From positions 69,299-133,298 of the forward strand of contig MLAK01000593.1 of assembly GCA_001839685.1 (NCBI GenBank): a stretch of 64,000 nucleotides of DNA. The letters are read 5' to 3'. The DNA is from Tritrichomonas foetus (lineage: Eukaryota; Parabasalia; Tritrichomonadida; Tritrichomonadidae). The notes under the pieces were generated by a model, which searched no databases, was not told the DNA's origin, and worked only from the letters and a program-made list of their open reading frames with translations. Made by a program: the position numbers and the translations under genes. The first letter of the stretch is position 1. Each line of letters opens with the position of its first letter. Below are positions 28,960 through 41,823 of the stretch, piece after piece.

Positions 28960-30126
28960 TAATTTCTGCGAATACACCTCCTACTCCCTTATACCAATCT
29001 TCAATACATTTAATTTTCATCATTGTTGAATATTTTGATAAACATGAATCACAATTTTTAAAAAGTTGATTTAATGCTATCATAACGCAATCTGTTGGAA
29101 GACTTCCACACCATGGTGTGAATGATACAATATCCTTAAATACAATTGTTGCTGTTTGTGTAGTAAATAAATATTTTTTTCCTTCGGATTGAACACGTTG
29201 AACAGCGAAGGTGGATGAATAGATGATAACATAGCATTATGCTTTATATTGAATCGTTTGTGTTGTATCACAGATTCGAATAACTAAACATTGATAAATT
29301 GTTAATATTGATTCTTCTAAATAAAATTCATTTCCATCTGTTTTCTTATATGACAAACTTCCTGTCATTGGTTTCACACAATATGTTGTTAAAGATGTAA
29401 GGAAATTATTATCGCCTTTAAATCGATATTCAAAGAAATTTGTACTTAATTCATCTTTTTAAATTTCTTCTTCAATTGAAAATATTATAATGAACGCTTT
29501 ATTCACGTATCAATCTTAAATTCTTGATTTGCAATTATCACATCATCAGGTGAATTTGACACAACATCTTTAAAGTATTCGCTATTTTTAATGACTTATC
29601 TCTTCTTTGTCATTTAAAATTACAACCAAGAACTTTCATAATTTTTGGTGTTGGAATCACAACTTTATTAGGAACATGCAATAAAAATCTCAACGCATAT
29701 CACATCAGATTTTCGATTTTTTCGTTTGAAGAATAGCAATAATTTCTAATATATCATTCCGATTGAAAAGAAAAATATTATCATAGGGTATGCTGATTCC
29801 GTGAAATCTTTCATATCATTCAAAAAATTGGCAGGAACGGCATATTGATCAGGGAAATCCGATTCTTTGTTTGCTTCATTTATACCATTTTTTCTAATTT
29901 TCAGAGTGAATTCACTATCATTTTAATTTTTCTAAGAATAGAAAAAATTGCGATAATTTTCCTAATTGAATATCATCAAATTGATTGATTGAGTTATCTG
30001 AATTTTGAATGCAATGAAAAAATTGAAAAGAATACTCAATGAAACTTTCAGTGGTATTCAAAATGTTTTTTTTTTTTTTTTTTTTTTTGAAATAATGTAA
30101 AAAATAACGAATCCACTCAAACAAAC
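28960..30126 (-). pseudogene. Fossil receptor-type adenylyl/guanylyl cyclase
   Basis: Minus-strand translation gives a class III cyclase catalytic start: TATIVFKDIVSFTPWCGSLP, then MKIKCIEDWYKGVGGVF. This corresponds to the metal-binding D-I-V-x-F-T motif and the following K-x-x-G-D-x-Y region (here the D of GDxY reads as DW). Upstream are VKPMTGSLSYKKTDGNEFYL and TIYQCLVIRICDTTQ, a PAS-like part (SNSPDDVIIANQEF), LRFLLHVPNKVVIPTPKIMK, a membrane segment YPMIIFFFSIGMIY and an ectodomain piece (DFPDQYAVPANFLNDMKDF). The order fits the expanded trichomonad transmembrane cyclase family. Many stops and frameshifts, a poly(T) insertion at 30065-30089, and loss of the catalytic C-terminus make it a pseudogene. 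Confidence 0.75.
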
Positions 30127-30130
30127 TTTC

Positions 30131-30799
30131 TGGAAAAAACTCGCAGCAAGGATAGTACTTAGTAAGTAGTACTACTTACCATAAATGAGCTTGAAATCAT
30201 AAATTATCGAGAAATATTCATTTTATTATTTCTTCTAACAGAATATTTAATAACATATTTTAAACATTAATTTTATTTAATGTTATTAAATCATTCAAAC
30301 TATCATTAATGCAGTTACTATATCATTTAAACTGTAATTATCTCGTTTATAACGTTATTAGCTCGTTTATATTGATACTAAATCATTTATACTCTCATTA
30401 ATTCAATTAACTTTGTTACTAATTCATTTATATTGATATTAAATCATTTCATGTTAACACTCGTTCCATGTGATGATCATTTTTTCTAAAATATCAAATG
30501 AAACAAAAAAAATTACTTTTTATTGTTTAAATAAATTGTGTTACAGTCATTCACTAAAGATATTCAACATATTGGTGTTGTTGCCAGATTCATAGTTTAT
30601 GATACAATGTGCATTTCATGTTAACATTCTTTCCACGTGATTTTCATTTTTTTAATTTGACTATCTGACAAACTTACTTCATTTTCTCGTTTCTCAAAGC
30701 TTACATTCTTTGTCCACAATTAACCAAAATTATTTTAGTGAACAATATATTAAAAAAAATGTAATTAAGATTTACTATCTTTACTTTGAATCAAACATT
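30131..30799. repeat. AT-rich region with imperfect CATTTATA..TTATTA tandem units and a palindrome
   Basis: From about 30290 to 30445, units of roughly 30 bases repeat imperfectly (ATCATTTATACTCTCATTAA, CTCGTTTATAACGTTATTAG and variants). The same family occurs at about 39925-40030. CATGTTAACA followed by TTCCACGTGAT-like sequence occurs at about 30449 and again at 30613. A perfect 18-base palindrome, GTAAGTAGTACTACTTAC, lies at 30162-30179. No coding potential. Confidence 0.65.
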
Positions 30800-30814
30800 T
30801 TCACCAAATAATCC

Positions 30815-32203
30815 ACTTTGAATCCAACACTTCCTGTTTTTTACTGTGGTGTATTTATCATGTTATTGTTAATTAAACCTTATGAATATTTTTTCAATAA
30901 TGTTCTCGATATAGTTTTATATAGTGCTCAGTTTTTATATGCGATTATCCCATGTTTAGCATATTTTAATGTTAATTTTCCAGCTGGTGTAGCAATACCA
31001 TTTACAGTGAATGTTTGTGTAGTCCCTGTAGTATCAATTATCTTTCTTTTGTTCTTTAAAAGAAAATCTGTAAATTTTGATGATGATCCAACATATTCTC
31101 AAACAATATCTGAAGAAGAAGAGAAAGAACTTGAAATAAGAAATAGAAAGAGTATTGAACAAAATAGAAAAAGTCAATGAAAAATGACAAGCAAAGAAAT
31201 GTAGTTCAACAAGCACATTTTAATAAAATACCAAAGAACTATCTGCTAGAAGATAGAATATATCAGAATTCAAGCACAAAAAGTGCATCATGCACATATC
31301 AAGTCAATAAAAACATTCCGAAGTCTACAGATACAAATTGGTATAATTCAAGTTCCTATCAAAATGAATTCATTGATAGACTTCAAAACACCAATGAAAG
31401 CATAAATAATGAATCAACACACCGATCACAACAACAACAAGAGAAAGATAAGAAAAATAAAAGAAAATGGATCAGAAATCAGATAATGTTTTAAATTTAT
31501 CTTCTTCATCTTCATCATTTGAATTAGATAATGATATATTTTTACGTGGCGTTCCATCAGCTCCAGTTCCTGTTGATTCTCAGTCAGAGGAACGATTTAT
31601 AGATCATACACAAAATCCCNATTTAACTGCATCTGTTANAGATAGTACCTTAAAGAGTGATAGTGAGCTTGAAGATATTAATNATTCAGAGCAAAATGAT
31701 CAATCATCATATAATCACTATTCACTTGAAAATAATGGGATTCAAAGTGCAAATATTACCTATTCAACTTATTCTCCTCCACTCGCCGAAAATAATTATG
31801 AATATCAAAACTCCCCGATTTCTGATATAAATAGTATTGATAGAGAAAACTCAATGGCAGAACAAAGCACAGCAACTAGTAAAAGAAATACTAATTCATT
31901 AAAGAAAAATAATGAATCTTATGAAAAAAAAAAAAACCAAAAAGTGAGGAAGAAGAAACAAATGAAAAAGAAAACTGTGAAAAATTAGTAGATCTTGATG
32001 ATAATGAATTCATTTGTTGGATTCCTGAAGGTGATCTAGACACTGTTGTAGAATCAATTGCGAAATTGAAAAAAGGTGCAATTTGTCCAGACGACTCAAA
32101 AAAAGTAGTTGGTTATTCAATTAACAAAAGAGTTCTTGCCAGTCGAATGACAAGTATGTATGAAATGCTTGATGTAGTAGTTGATGGTTCGACAATCGAT
32201 TAA
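30815..32203 (+). pseudogene. Broken C-terminal part of a polytopic membrane protein
   Basis: Three overlapping frames read as one protein. The first (to 31180) has three membrane segments (YCGVFIMLLLIKPYEYFF, DIVLYSAQFLYAIIPCLAYF, PFTVNVCVVPVVSIIFLLFF) and a charged tail. The second (to 31494) and third (to 31988) are hydrophilic and N/S/Q-rich. After an A12 run at about 31925 the frame changes again and ends with EFICWIPEGDLDTVVESIAK and SINKRVLASRMTSMYEML, stop at 32201. No ATG starts the first segment, so the N-terminal part is missing. Breaks sit at A-rich tracts and N bases (31620, 31639, 31683), so part of the damage may be consensus error. Function unknown. Confidence 0.55.
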
Positions 32204-32369
32204 TTTTGCTCATTTCACTCTAGAAGGAGTTTGATGTAGCAAGATCTTAAGCGGTATTCCGTCAAAGTCGACCGAGAAGGAAAAAAAAAAAAAAAAAAAG
32301 AACCAAATAAGAATAATAATTAAATTTTTCAGAAAAATACCATAATTTTAGTTATAACTATCATGAAAA

Positions 32370-35300
32370 TTAAAATACGCAATCGTTGGCTCTCTTTTCA
32401 GTTCCATCTTCGGATGAGGAATTGATATAAGATTGTTTCCTCTTTTTGATGATCACAACAACTATGATAATAATAATGACAGCTACAACACCAACAACAG
32501 TACCAACTACAATAGCTATTGGGAAACTCTTTGGCTTATCTTTGGGTGAGTCGTCAGAATTAGAATTACTTCCATTTTGAATAATAACCTTCTCTGGCTT
32601 ATTCACAACTTCAACTTTCGCCGGATTTGCTGCAAAAACATTAACATGGGTCTCTTTTTCTAGGGATTCCCAATTTCCGACAAATTCTAATTTAAGATCT
32701 GAATCTGTTGGAATTGAATTATCAAATTCTACACCCACTGAAAAATCAGTTTTACTGACACCTTCAGCTAATTCTAATTCTACTTTATGGGACAATGTCT
32801 TTACATTGACGTCACCTTTAGAAATTTCTTTTGGTTTCAATGAAACTTGTTCAGTTCCTGATTTCACTACAATTTCATCCTCCTTTAACATAACTCCTGC
32901 TGTAGATTTTTCTCCAGGAATGAAAACAGTGAGAGAATTCAGTGGTTGCGTTAGCAAATCTGATTTTAGTGTTTCGAGAGTTTTCATGTCAATGATGACT
33001 TTTGGTGAAGTGATATTTACTTTTTCAGTCATTGTGACGCCAATAAATTCAACTTGATTAAATTTCACATCACCGTCAAATTTGGGTGTATTCAAGAACA
33101 GGCGAACATTCTTGGTTGTTCCTTCATCATCACCTTTGATGTAGAATGTACTTACATCCTTTTCAGCTAAAGTTTTAACATTTTGTTCATCATAAAAGTT
33201 AAAACTAATAAGATTTACTTCACAACTGATCTTCAACTTAGATAAATCAATTGGATTGGCTGCATTCGATGAATCGCCAACTTGAAGAATATATAGTAGT
33301 TTTGTGTTATTTGTTAATGTTTCTAATACTTTATTCACATTATCTTTTCCATTTATAGCCTTATTGGTAGTAATAATGTTGTTTCTGATTATAGTATAAG
33401 TGTACCTTTCAGCTGATGAAATTAAAGGTGAGTCAATAAACGAATCTAATATTGAATTAACTGATTGTTTGGTATTTGACCATTCTGCAGAATATTTGTC
33501 ACATAATCCCTTGTTATTTGGATCTGGACAATAAATAATCACACTTGTTGGTCCTTCAACCTCTGTGGGTCCTTCAGTTGGTTCGATTGTAGATGGGATT
33601 AGGGTAGATGTAGCTACTGGAGTTTGTTCAGGTAAGCATTGAGTAGGCAAATTCTCATACAAAATTTGATGCTTTGTTCCAGCTTCGCTTGAAGTTACTT
33701 TGGCTAATGGCTGCATTGTGCATAAGTTCGGGTGAGAAACAAAAAGATATACATCAAACTGATAATCTTCTGTCTCTACTAAACTTTGTGATTCAAGAGG
33801 TCTTGCTAATTTTAGATTATTTGAATAGGAATAGAAAAGTTTATAGTCAGAATATCGTTCTGTTAATTTCGATGTGATTTCAAGTGAATTCTTATTTCCT
33901 TTCTTAAATTGATTGTAGTCATAATGGTAATTTGGATCATCAGCTTCCTGAAGAGAATATCTATNATTGATGGTTCCAAGTTTATATTTGACAACACGAT
34001 CTTCATCTTCCGCATATGTTAATGTTTTCTCATCAGATAGATATGCTGCTAATGTAATTTCACCCGATAATACTTCTAAAAGTATTGTATGTGGTTTCGA
34101 AGAATCAATCGTTCTATAAAAAAGCATGGATTTATATGATACAGAGCTCGTTTTTAATTTGCGTGCATCGAGAGATGGTGTCACAGAATCATGAAGTATT
34201 CCAACTTCTTCTTCATCAACGAAAACACGGGCATAGCCTATACTTGGAGAATAGTCACCAATAAAAGCAAATCCCCTGTGCCCTTCTGGAATAGTCACTT
34301 TAACTGTGTCTCCCTTCTTTCCGACATATCCTTTTCCATTGTAGTAGCAACCAGCTCTTGTTTCTCTCCATCCTTTTGATTTTTCAATCATTTTAGTATT
34401 TGTCATTGGAACAACTTTGGTTGGATAAACTACTTGTCCAATTTCAATTTCATTCAATGATGTTCTTCCAAGATGATTATCTTTCCATATTCGTGAATTG
34501 TTATAAAATGTTAATCTGAAATATCTTCCTGTNGCTGNCTTANTCAATTCTATGANTGGTTTTGTTGANGAATAGTTACCACCCCAAACGAGAGATTCTG
34601 AATGATCCAGGGAATAATTACTAGCAGAATATGACTCATTTGTTACGGTATAATTGTATGGAGCAACATTAATTTCCAGATATCCCTCCATTCTGAACCA
34701 ATTTTGATTAATGGTTCCNGCAATATTGAAATTGTTGATTGTTTTTGTTTCATTCATATCAATTTCATAGACATGTGGGAAGTTTGGTATATTTCCTCTC
34801 CACCAATATGTTCTAAATTCTGTCGATGAATCCTCATCTGTTAAACCTTTTGTCACATCAAAAGCACTGTTTTCGCTTCCTTCTCCACCAGTAGACATTC
34901 CTGACATAATCAGACCTGGTGGATGTTTGTAAACTTTCCATTGNGATGAATCCTCACGGATGAAAGAGACTTCTTTATATACATCCATGTCATATATTTT
35001 TTCAAATTTGGGCTGATATTGATGAACGAATTTGTCTTCTTCAGTGACAAATTTTGAAATAATCCAAGTCACTTGTAAATCGATAAATTCAATTTTATCA
35101 GATTTTGTATATCCAACCCATGACATACCACCGCCACCATCTGTTTTATATGTCAAATGTGCAACATAGTAGAGTTTATTCTTTTCTAAAGCTATTGGGC
35201 GTGAACGATTAGAGTTACCATAACCAAGATTAAAACCTTTTTGATGATTAAGAAGATAGGGTGCATCAATATCTGGATTAAGAGCTAATGGCTTTTCAGA

Positions 35301-37427
35301 TAGATAAAATACTGCTTCGTTATTTGTTGTGACAGAGAAAATATATTCACCTGATTCAGGGGGTGAATATGTACCAGTTAATATTGATAAATATCCAGCA
35401 GGGTCGTTTTCAATTTTAGGGATTGAGGTCCTCTTTATGAATTCGCTAAAAACTGGTTCCTTTTTGCTTTCCGATATATTCTTATATTCTGCAAGTAAGC
35501 CTTGATTTCCAACATTATTAAATCGTTTCAAGTTCATTAAATGATTCTATTGATCAAAATGGCAAATGCAGCGAATGATTTCATTAGTAGTCGTATCTCG
35601 ATAAGAAACAATAACTTCTTCAATTTCAAAGAAATTGTCCTTTGGTGTAACTGAATAGCGGCCTGGAGAAATTTCTTTCCATGCAGATTCACGACCTTTT
35701 TCAAAGGTGGCATTGTGGAAAACAAAGTCTCCAAACATTGTAGTATTGGCACGTTTCTTCATGTGTTTTGCGAAGTCAATTTCGCATTCAACTGTTGAAA
35801 TAGTATATGGTCTTGCAGACACGAAACCTTCTGTATCAGATGTTAAATAGCCAACACAATATGGATTGGTAACTGGATGGTAATATGGTAAATTTAATTT
35901 TTCTACTTCTTGAAGTGCTGCGTCTCCGATTCTTTGGTCATCACAATTGTGGAAATTGTAGTGATATCTCATATTTCGACCAAAAATCTTTGAGGCTCTT
36001 AACATTTCACTTCCTGTTTCACCATATGTTTTACGTGGATAGTACATATCATTTTGATCAGCATGAACAAATTGTTTGAACTTTTCTACACCAAATGAAT
36101 GAAGCATGTTGGAGTATAATGATAATCCATATTTATCATTATCATTTAATTTAGTAAACAATACGGAGTAAACTGGCCAATCATTCAATCCTCCCGTTTC
36201 AGATCTTCCTTTTGATGCTTCATTAGATTGTGCATACGTAATTAAATTTACGATATTGTTTGACATTTCACCACTTCCTGTAGGATTTGCCTTTGCCCAA
36301 TCGCTTTGGCGATGGTGATTCATTTCATGAAGCGGTCCCCATGGATTGACAATCAATCTATCATAGTTGAACATATCGTTGTTCCAATACGGTGGGAAAT
36401 GACAGAAATTCGCGCCAACAAAAGCGACAGCTTCACCAGCTGGAACGAAAGTTTCAATATTTAATTCTAAGATGTTCAAAGGACGTCCAAACTTTGTTCC
36501 ACCGTTATATAAATCTGTAGATGATGTTTGAGCAATCTGATATGCGCTACGATACCATTTCATGCAATCATTCATACGATAGTAGTTCTTTACATATTTG
36601 AAAGGAACAGCAATTTACATGTTTCCAGTGCTGATTGGTGAAAATGGTCCTGGTAATTTTGACATTTCATTTTCCCACTCACTATCTGAGTGAACACCAT
36701 AAGTGAACCATGGGCACAAAATAACACCAGTGATGTTTACTTCAATTGGATCATTTACTGACATGTCAAAGTTGACAGTAGCTCCCCATGGCATTCCAAT
36801 TCCATTTACTGTTGAGGTTAATTTAAGGTTGTCGATACGTGTGTGAATAAGTCTCTGCTTGTATTTTGGTTGACCGTTTTGAAGTGTCCAAATATTAGAC
36901 ATGTACCTATTAAGTGTAACTCCAACTTTTCCAACAGCGGCTGGAGAAATTTCCATTTTAGCAACTTCTCCGGGTGGAATCAGAATTGGTGGAACGTGGC
37001 GATTATACTTTGGTGAAATAATATAACGGATCTTAACTCTTTCAGCTTCTGCGATGACTTCATTAGTTGTGTAATATTGCTTGGCGGCGGCTGGATGCCA
37101 ATACATTTCTTCCTGTGTGAGATTTGTACGTGAGAATTCGGCACGAACCTTATTGGTTTCATTATTAAGAGCGGCCCAGGTTGCGGTTCCGTTGAAATCA
37201 TGTCCTGGCCATGGATAATCGTTATCTTCGATTGGATCAGTGTAATGTGCTTCACGAATGTGCTTTAGTTTTGGCTTTGGTAAATTTCTTTCTAATATTT
37301 CAATTCCATCAACATAGTCTATAACAACTTCTTCTTTTCCAGGGGCACCAAAGATTGAGTGTAGATACTCTGGCTTGGTACCCTCTGATTTGATTAAACA
37401 TGTGAACCACAATAAAATCAGGCTCAT
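32370..37427 (-). pseudogene. M60-like (enhancin-type) zinc metallopeptidase with two in-frame stops
   Basis: One minus-strand frame of 1686 codons from ATG 37427 to the stop at 32370, interrupted only by TAA at complement(36615..36617) (codon 271) and TAG at complement(35547..35549) (codon 627). Signal peptide MSLILLWFTCLIKSEG. The M60 catalytic motif LHEMNHHRQ has H367, E368 and H371, with E387 as the likely third zinc ligand. A PA14-like region follows at about 640-760 (LTGTYSPPESGEYIFSVTTN), then an F5/8C/CBM32-like region about 830-980 (GRYFRLTFYN, LNEIEIGQ). A long stalk leads to a membrane helix at about 1634-1660 and a short cytoplasmic tail. M60-like proteins with carbohydrate-binding modules are known surface proteins of mucosal microbes including Trichomonas, and act on mucin-type glycoproteins. 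Isolated N bases lie in the C-terminal half. Confidence 0.85.
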
Positions 37428-40400
37428 TGTAAATTAATGATGTGAAATATAAAAATGAGCTCACATCACTAGTGAGGATATTGAACTTTATAAAATGTAT
37501 AAAATTTATTACATTGAGAGGAACATTATCATCAATAATTCAGAGTTTATCGAAATTTCAGAGTTTTATCTGTTTTATATACATCTAACAATGATTACAT
37601 GATTGAAACATTTTCAATTGTTGTGTGTTTCCTATCTTTTCACTACATACAGATGTATACAAACTAACTAGCTCTAGATGTAGAAGNCNATTGANAGATC
37701 NAAATNNATAATTGTTGANATTATTGTCATCTAAATATTATTTAATTGTAATCCTATTAATAATATATAAATATTATAATTTAAAAATCAAGATACAGAG
37801 AAAACCAAATCCAAAAAAAAATTGTGAGAAAAAAATAAACCCAACAGAAATTTCTGAGAATTATTGAGATAAAAAGTGATTTTATAGCATTAATATCTTG
37901 ATTATTTCTTATCATAAATCGTGCTTTTTATTATCATATGACCCTCCATCGAAAATTATAATGTTTTCCAAAATACAAAAATGAAGTATAAAAAAAATAT
38001 TAATAATTTTGATATAAATAAAAAAAATTTAGGCATCAATGAGAAGATTACGAATGTTTTGCCATCTAAATGGCGAGTCATCAGAAAATTCACTTGGCAT
38101 CGAGTCTGGAAAAAAACATATTGGATTCCATTTTTCTTGATTTGGTCTTTCAATCGTTGTATCTGTATCCCTGCTTGAGAATGTGCTGTTGAGGACTGCC
38201 AGTCTATTTTCTTCATATACTAAAATTTTATGACAGAAAAGATTTCAATACATTCATATTTGTCAAATGGAAATTGAATTAATTCAACATCACTGAGTTA
38301 AAACTATCAAAATTTTCGCGATTTTTAATTAAAAATCGATAGAAGAAGTGTAAATAGAATTATGGGAAGCAGTATTATAATCTTTGTGATTCTTGGAAAA
38401 AAAGCTTCTCACAATTTTTTTTTAGGCTTTCTCCAAAATCGCTCTTTTTTCGGTTTAATTGTTGCAAAATTTCAAAACTATGAATAAATATGGCTCATAA
38501 CTATAAAAAATAGATTTAACAATTGACTGAAAGCTGTTCACCCGAAAACTGAAACAATAGCTTCTTCAGAATCATTTTCGAAATATTTTTGAATTCGGCC
38601 ATTTGCGAAGTTTGCGATAAGGGAAATTTTCGTCATTCTTTTAGCTATTTGGGTTTTGATTTTTGACTGATGGTATTAAGTAATACTGATGATAAGGATC
38701 ATTTTAGTGATTTCGTACGTTAAGACTATTTNGTTTGTATACATCTCTACATACAGAAATTTTTGTGTATTTTCCTTTGAAAGAGAAATATAAAAACTAT
38801 TGAAATTTGGAGACACTATATAATTTCTTTCAAATGATATTCTTGCGATAAATCACGATTATAAAATAGAAGATTGTATTTTCGAATCAAGATTAAAAAA
38901 ATGTACAGATACTATATTTTAATAAGATCCTATTATTTAAATTGTCTGATAAGAATTTTTATGCATTCAATATAGTAATCATATTGAATTATTTAAATCA
39001 ATGATTTAGAATGACGTAATTGAATACACGTATCTTCAAATTAATTCAATGATCGGTAATAGAATACACAAAAAATCATATAAAATTAAATTCCAATCGG
39101 TATTCAAAATTGTTAGATCTTTCGTGAAGATTTTTTTAAAAATCATTGCCAAATATTGGTGTTTTGTTCTACAATCAATCTCGTGAAATTCCGGAATAAT
39201 GAATATTATTCAATATTTTGTGTAGATTCACAATTGTAGTTAATATATTTGTGTGTATTTTATATTTTAAACATGAATATGTCCAGGGAACCCAATGTTG
39301 TATCCCTTGCAAGGCCAAATTTTTGGCCTTTTGAGGGCAATCATTTTCCCTTTTCTCTTTATTTTCCCCTTTTCTCCCCTTTTTTCGTGGGATGGAATTC
39401 AGAAAAAGTTTATTTTTTGAACAAATAGTTGGAGATTTATTCAATCAAAAGTATTATAAATTCAATGAAAAGATATCTCGCTCGCGACTTTCGATGCAGA
39501 TAACATCGACTGATAAATCACATCTAGTCAGAATACCAGAAATCAGCGATATTGATTTCTAATTAATATTCTTCTATATGTAAGAATGTTGATAAATACT
39601 TATAAAAGGTAAACTAACACATTAAAAGTTAATTTATCGGAATTGTAATGAAAGGAAATACCATTCGATCCTTTAGTTTTATATGAAAATTTGGTAATAG
39701 TTCTTTGGGAGCGATTAAAAAGCTTAAAAATGCTAAAATATGGCATTAAAAAGCAAAATATTTATGATACAGAATAATTCAATGATCCTAATTGTGATTG
39801 AATCTTATGTTGAAAATTCGAAAACATATGAAATAATAAATTGAAGAAAGTATATATTATAAAATCAATAATCTATTTATAAAAAATAAAACATTCTATG
39901 AATTATATTTAGAATTTCATTATCATTTATACTCTTATTAAAGCATTTATACTCTTACTAATTAATTTAAAATTGTAGCTGAATCATTTCTAATGATATT
40001 AAATCGTTTATACTCTTATTAATACATTTCTAAGGATTCCGAAATGTTCGAACAGGATGTTCGAACCTACTTTATGGTTCAATGATTGACGAACAGACCC
40101 AATATGACGAAAAATCGGTTCGAACATTTCTGGTTAACCCTGAACAAAGCCAAAATCGGTTCGAACCGTGATCGACGACCCTTTGTCAAAAATCCGTAAA
40201 ATTCGGTTAGAACCTGTGATTTTCTATACTTGAAATTCTACATTTCATATGGAACAACGCTTGAAACAGCATTTTAGATATAATGTGGAAGTTTCTATTT
40301 GCACTATCGCTGAGGAAATGCTAGAATGGAATGATTTTTATTGATTAGAAAAATTATGTGTCATTAGTGAATTGTTCAGATACAATTTACATTCGTTTGT

Positions 40401-41005
40401 TAAACCAATATTTTACAAACATAGTTTTAAATAAAGGGGCAAGATTTTTTTTCATATGAGTTTTGTTATATGTGAAGTGATATGTTTTTGAATAGTTGGC
40501 ATTATTTTTTCCCGTCCATATTTTCCGTTTTAATTAATTCAAAAAGGGCGCTATTTTTATTTTCGAAAATCCTTGTTAACAACCCAAACTTTTCGCCAGA
40601 ACAGCGCAAATAACTAACTGATTTAGCTTTTAGATATTTAATAAGTTGCAATATTTCGATGTTGCCGCATCGATAAAAAAAGCTAAATCATTAGTTTGAA
40701 TTTGACTTATGAAGAAATTAATGAATCCCTTAAATACATTAAAAATGAATTTATTGTTTTGAATTAAATCTAAATAAGAATCTGTTGATTAAGCTAAATC
40801 ACGATCAGAAGAACTTTGAATTGTTGAACATTCATTTCCAATTGATGATAATTTACTTAATTCCAATAAATCATAATTAGCATTATAAGAAAGGAAACTA
40901 TATACCAAATTATATCCAAAAAACACAACAACTATCTATTTAAACTTATGCCCAAATTGTATTGTTATTTGGTCGCAAATTTTTGATAAACGATTTTAAT
41001 TTNCC
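37428..41005. other. Long AT-rich intergenic region with repeat remnants
   Basis: No intact gene. About 37956-38216 (minus) has protein-like pieces in two frames (for example FFPDSMPSEFSDD) too short to name. ATGTATACAAAC occurs at about 37661 and inverted at about 38731, possible short terminal repeats of a 1.1-kb element. CATTTATACTCTTA-type units lie at 39925-40030. A GTTCGAAC-type repeat lies at 40046-40220. N bases at 37687-37719 and 38732 show weak assembly. Confidence 0.55.
40046..40220 (+). repeat. GACCCAA..AAAAATCGGTTCGAAC tandem repeat, left copy
   Basis: Several GTTCGAAC cores at irregular spacing, with the fuller unit GACCCAATATGACGAAAAAT followed by CGGTTCGAAC, then degraded copies (AAAATCGGTTCGAACCG, AATTCGGTTAGAACC). 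The same unit in opposite orientation occurs at 52730-52865, beyond the far side of the mobile-element cluster. The GGTTCGAA core resembles a tRNA B box, but no cloverleaf can be drawn. Confidence 0.65.
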
Positions 41006-41823
41006 ATGGAATCTTCTGATCGCCAATTCTATCTCCTGGCCTTAAAGCTGTCTTTTCGCAACACTTACTATTTAACGGCTGAGGATCTATTGAGCATTCG
41101 AAATCATATATCTTTTCCTCCCCCTGATTTATCACGATATCAATACTACGAAAAAGATGAAGACCCTTATTGTTTCCAAAGATCCGTATCTATTATGAAT
41201 CCAANTTCTCATGATCAGAATTTCAGAATCAATGATGCTTTGGTATTTTTGCGAGGCCTACACGGATATCATATGCAAGACATTGTTCATTCACATCCNA
41301 AAAANCGTATTAAGTNAAGTTCTCGTCCAGAAAAATATGCATATTACACGATATGTGATCGATCAAAAAATATATCATTTAGAGTCTACATCAATGAAAA
41401 AAAAGGAAATATAAATATTAAGATGTTCAGATATGTCGAAGCAATAGAATTTTTTTTTTTTTTTTTTTTTTTGAGATCAAAATGTTGGTGTCAATTGAAT
41501 ATCGCTTCCAACACAGAAGAAAATGATTTGACTCGTAAGCTTGGCCATCATTTCTATCGAAATGCAGCCAATCTCCGACTAGATAATCTTATAACATCTT
41601 CAATCCGCTCAAATGTTTATTCCAAATCTTCAATCCGCCAATTTATGAATATTTCCAGCTCTTTAGAGGAAGTTATATTCAAAATGCATGGTTATATCAA
41701 ATTAATTATACTGAACATAATCAAAATGAAATTGTTCAAAACAAAGATGATGGAACACTTGATGCTCAAATAACAATATTCACGGTAATAACCTGGATTA
41801 TGGATCCTGAGCATTTTAGTTAA
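41006..41823 (+). pseudogene. Unknown protein, frame-broken
   Basis: Begins at ATG 41006 (MESSDRQFYLLALKLSFRNT) and reads on for about 210 codons. A pure T run at about 41450-41472 inside the frame encodes a Phe string that does not look native. After about 41665 the protein-like frame shifts by one and continues as YIQNAWLYQINYTEHNQNEI and ITIFTVITWIMDPEHFS, stop at 41821. N bases at 41205, 41299, 41305 and 41317. I do not recognise the family. The last 130 bases overlap the tail of the minus-strand integrase region. Confidence 0.45.

Noticed and set aside
32370..37427. Alternative genetic code (stop codons read as sense) to explain broken genes
   Set aside because: All three stops appear as interruptions in different genes (TGA, TAA, TAG), while intact housekeeping genes end normally at such codons and contain none inside.
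37956..38216. 86-codon minus-strand frame
   Set aside because: Two frames look weakly protein-like over 50 residues each, but neither has a recognisable domain; kept only as a note in the intergenic entry.
39175..39444. 89-codon minus-strand open frame
   Set aside because: Low-complexity Lys/Glu-rich start from purine repeats, no domain, and the frame crosses a small GGCC-containing inverted repeat.
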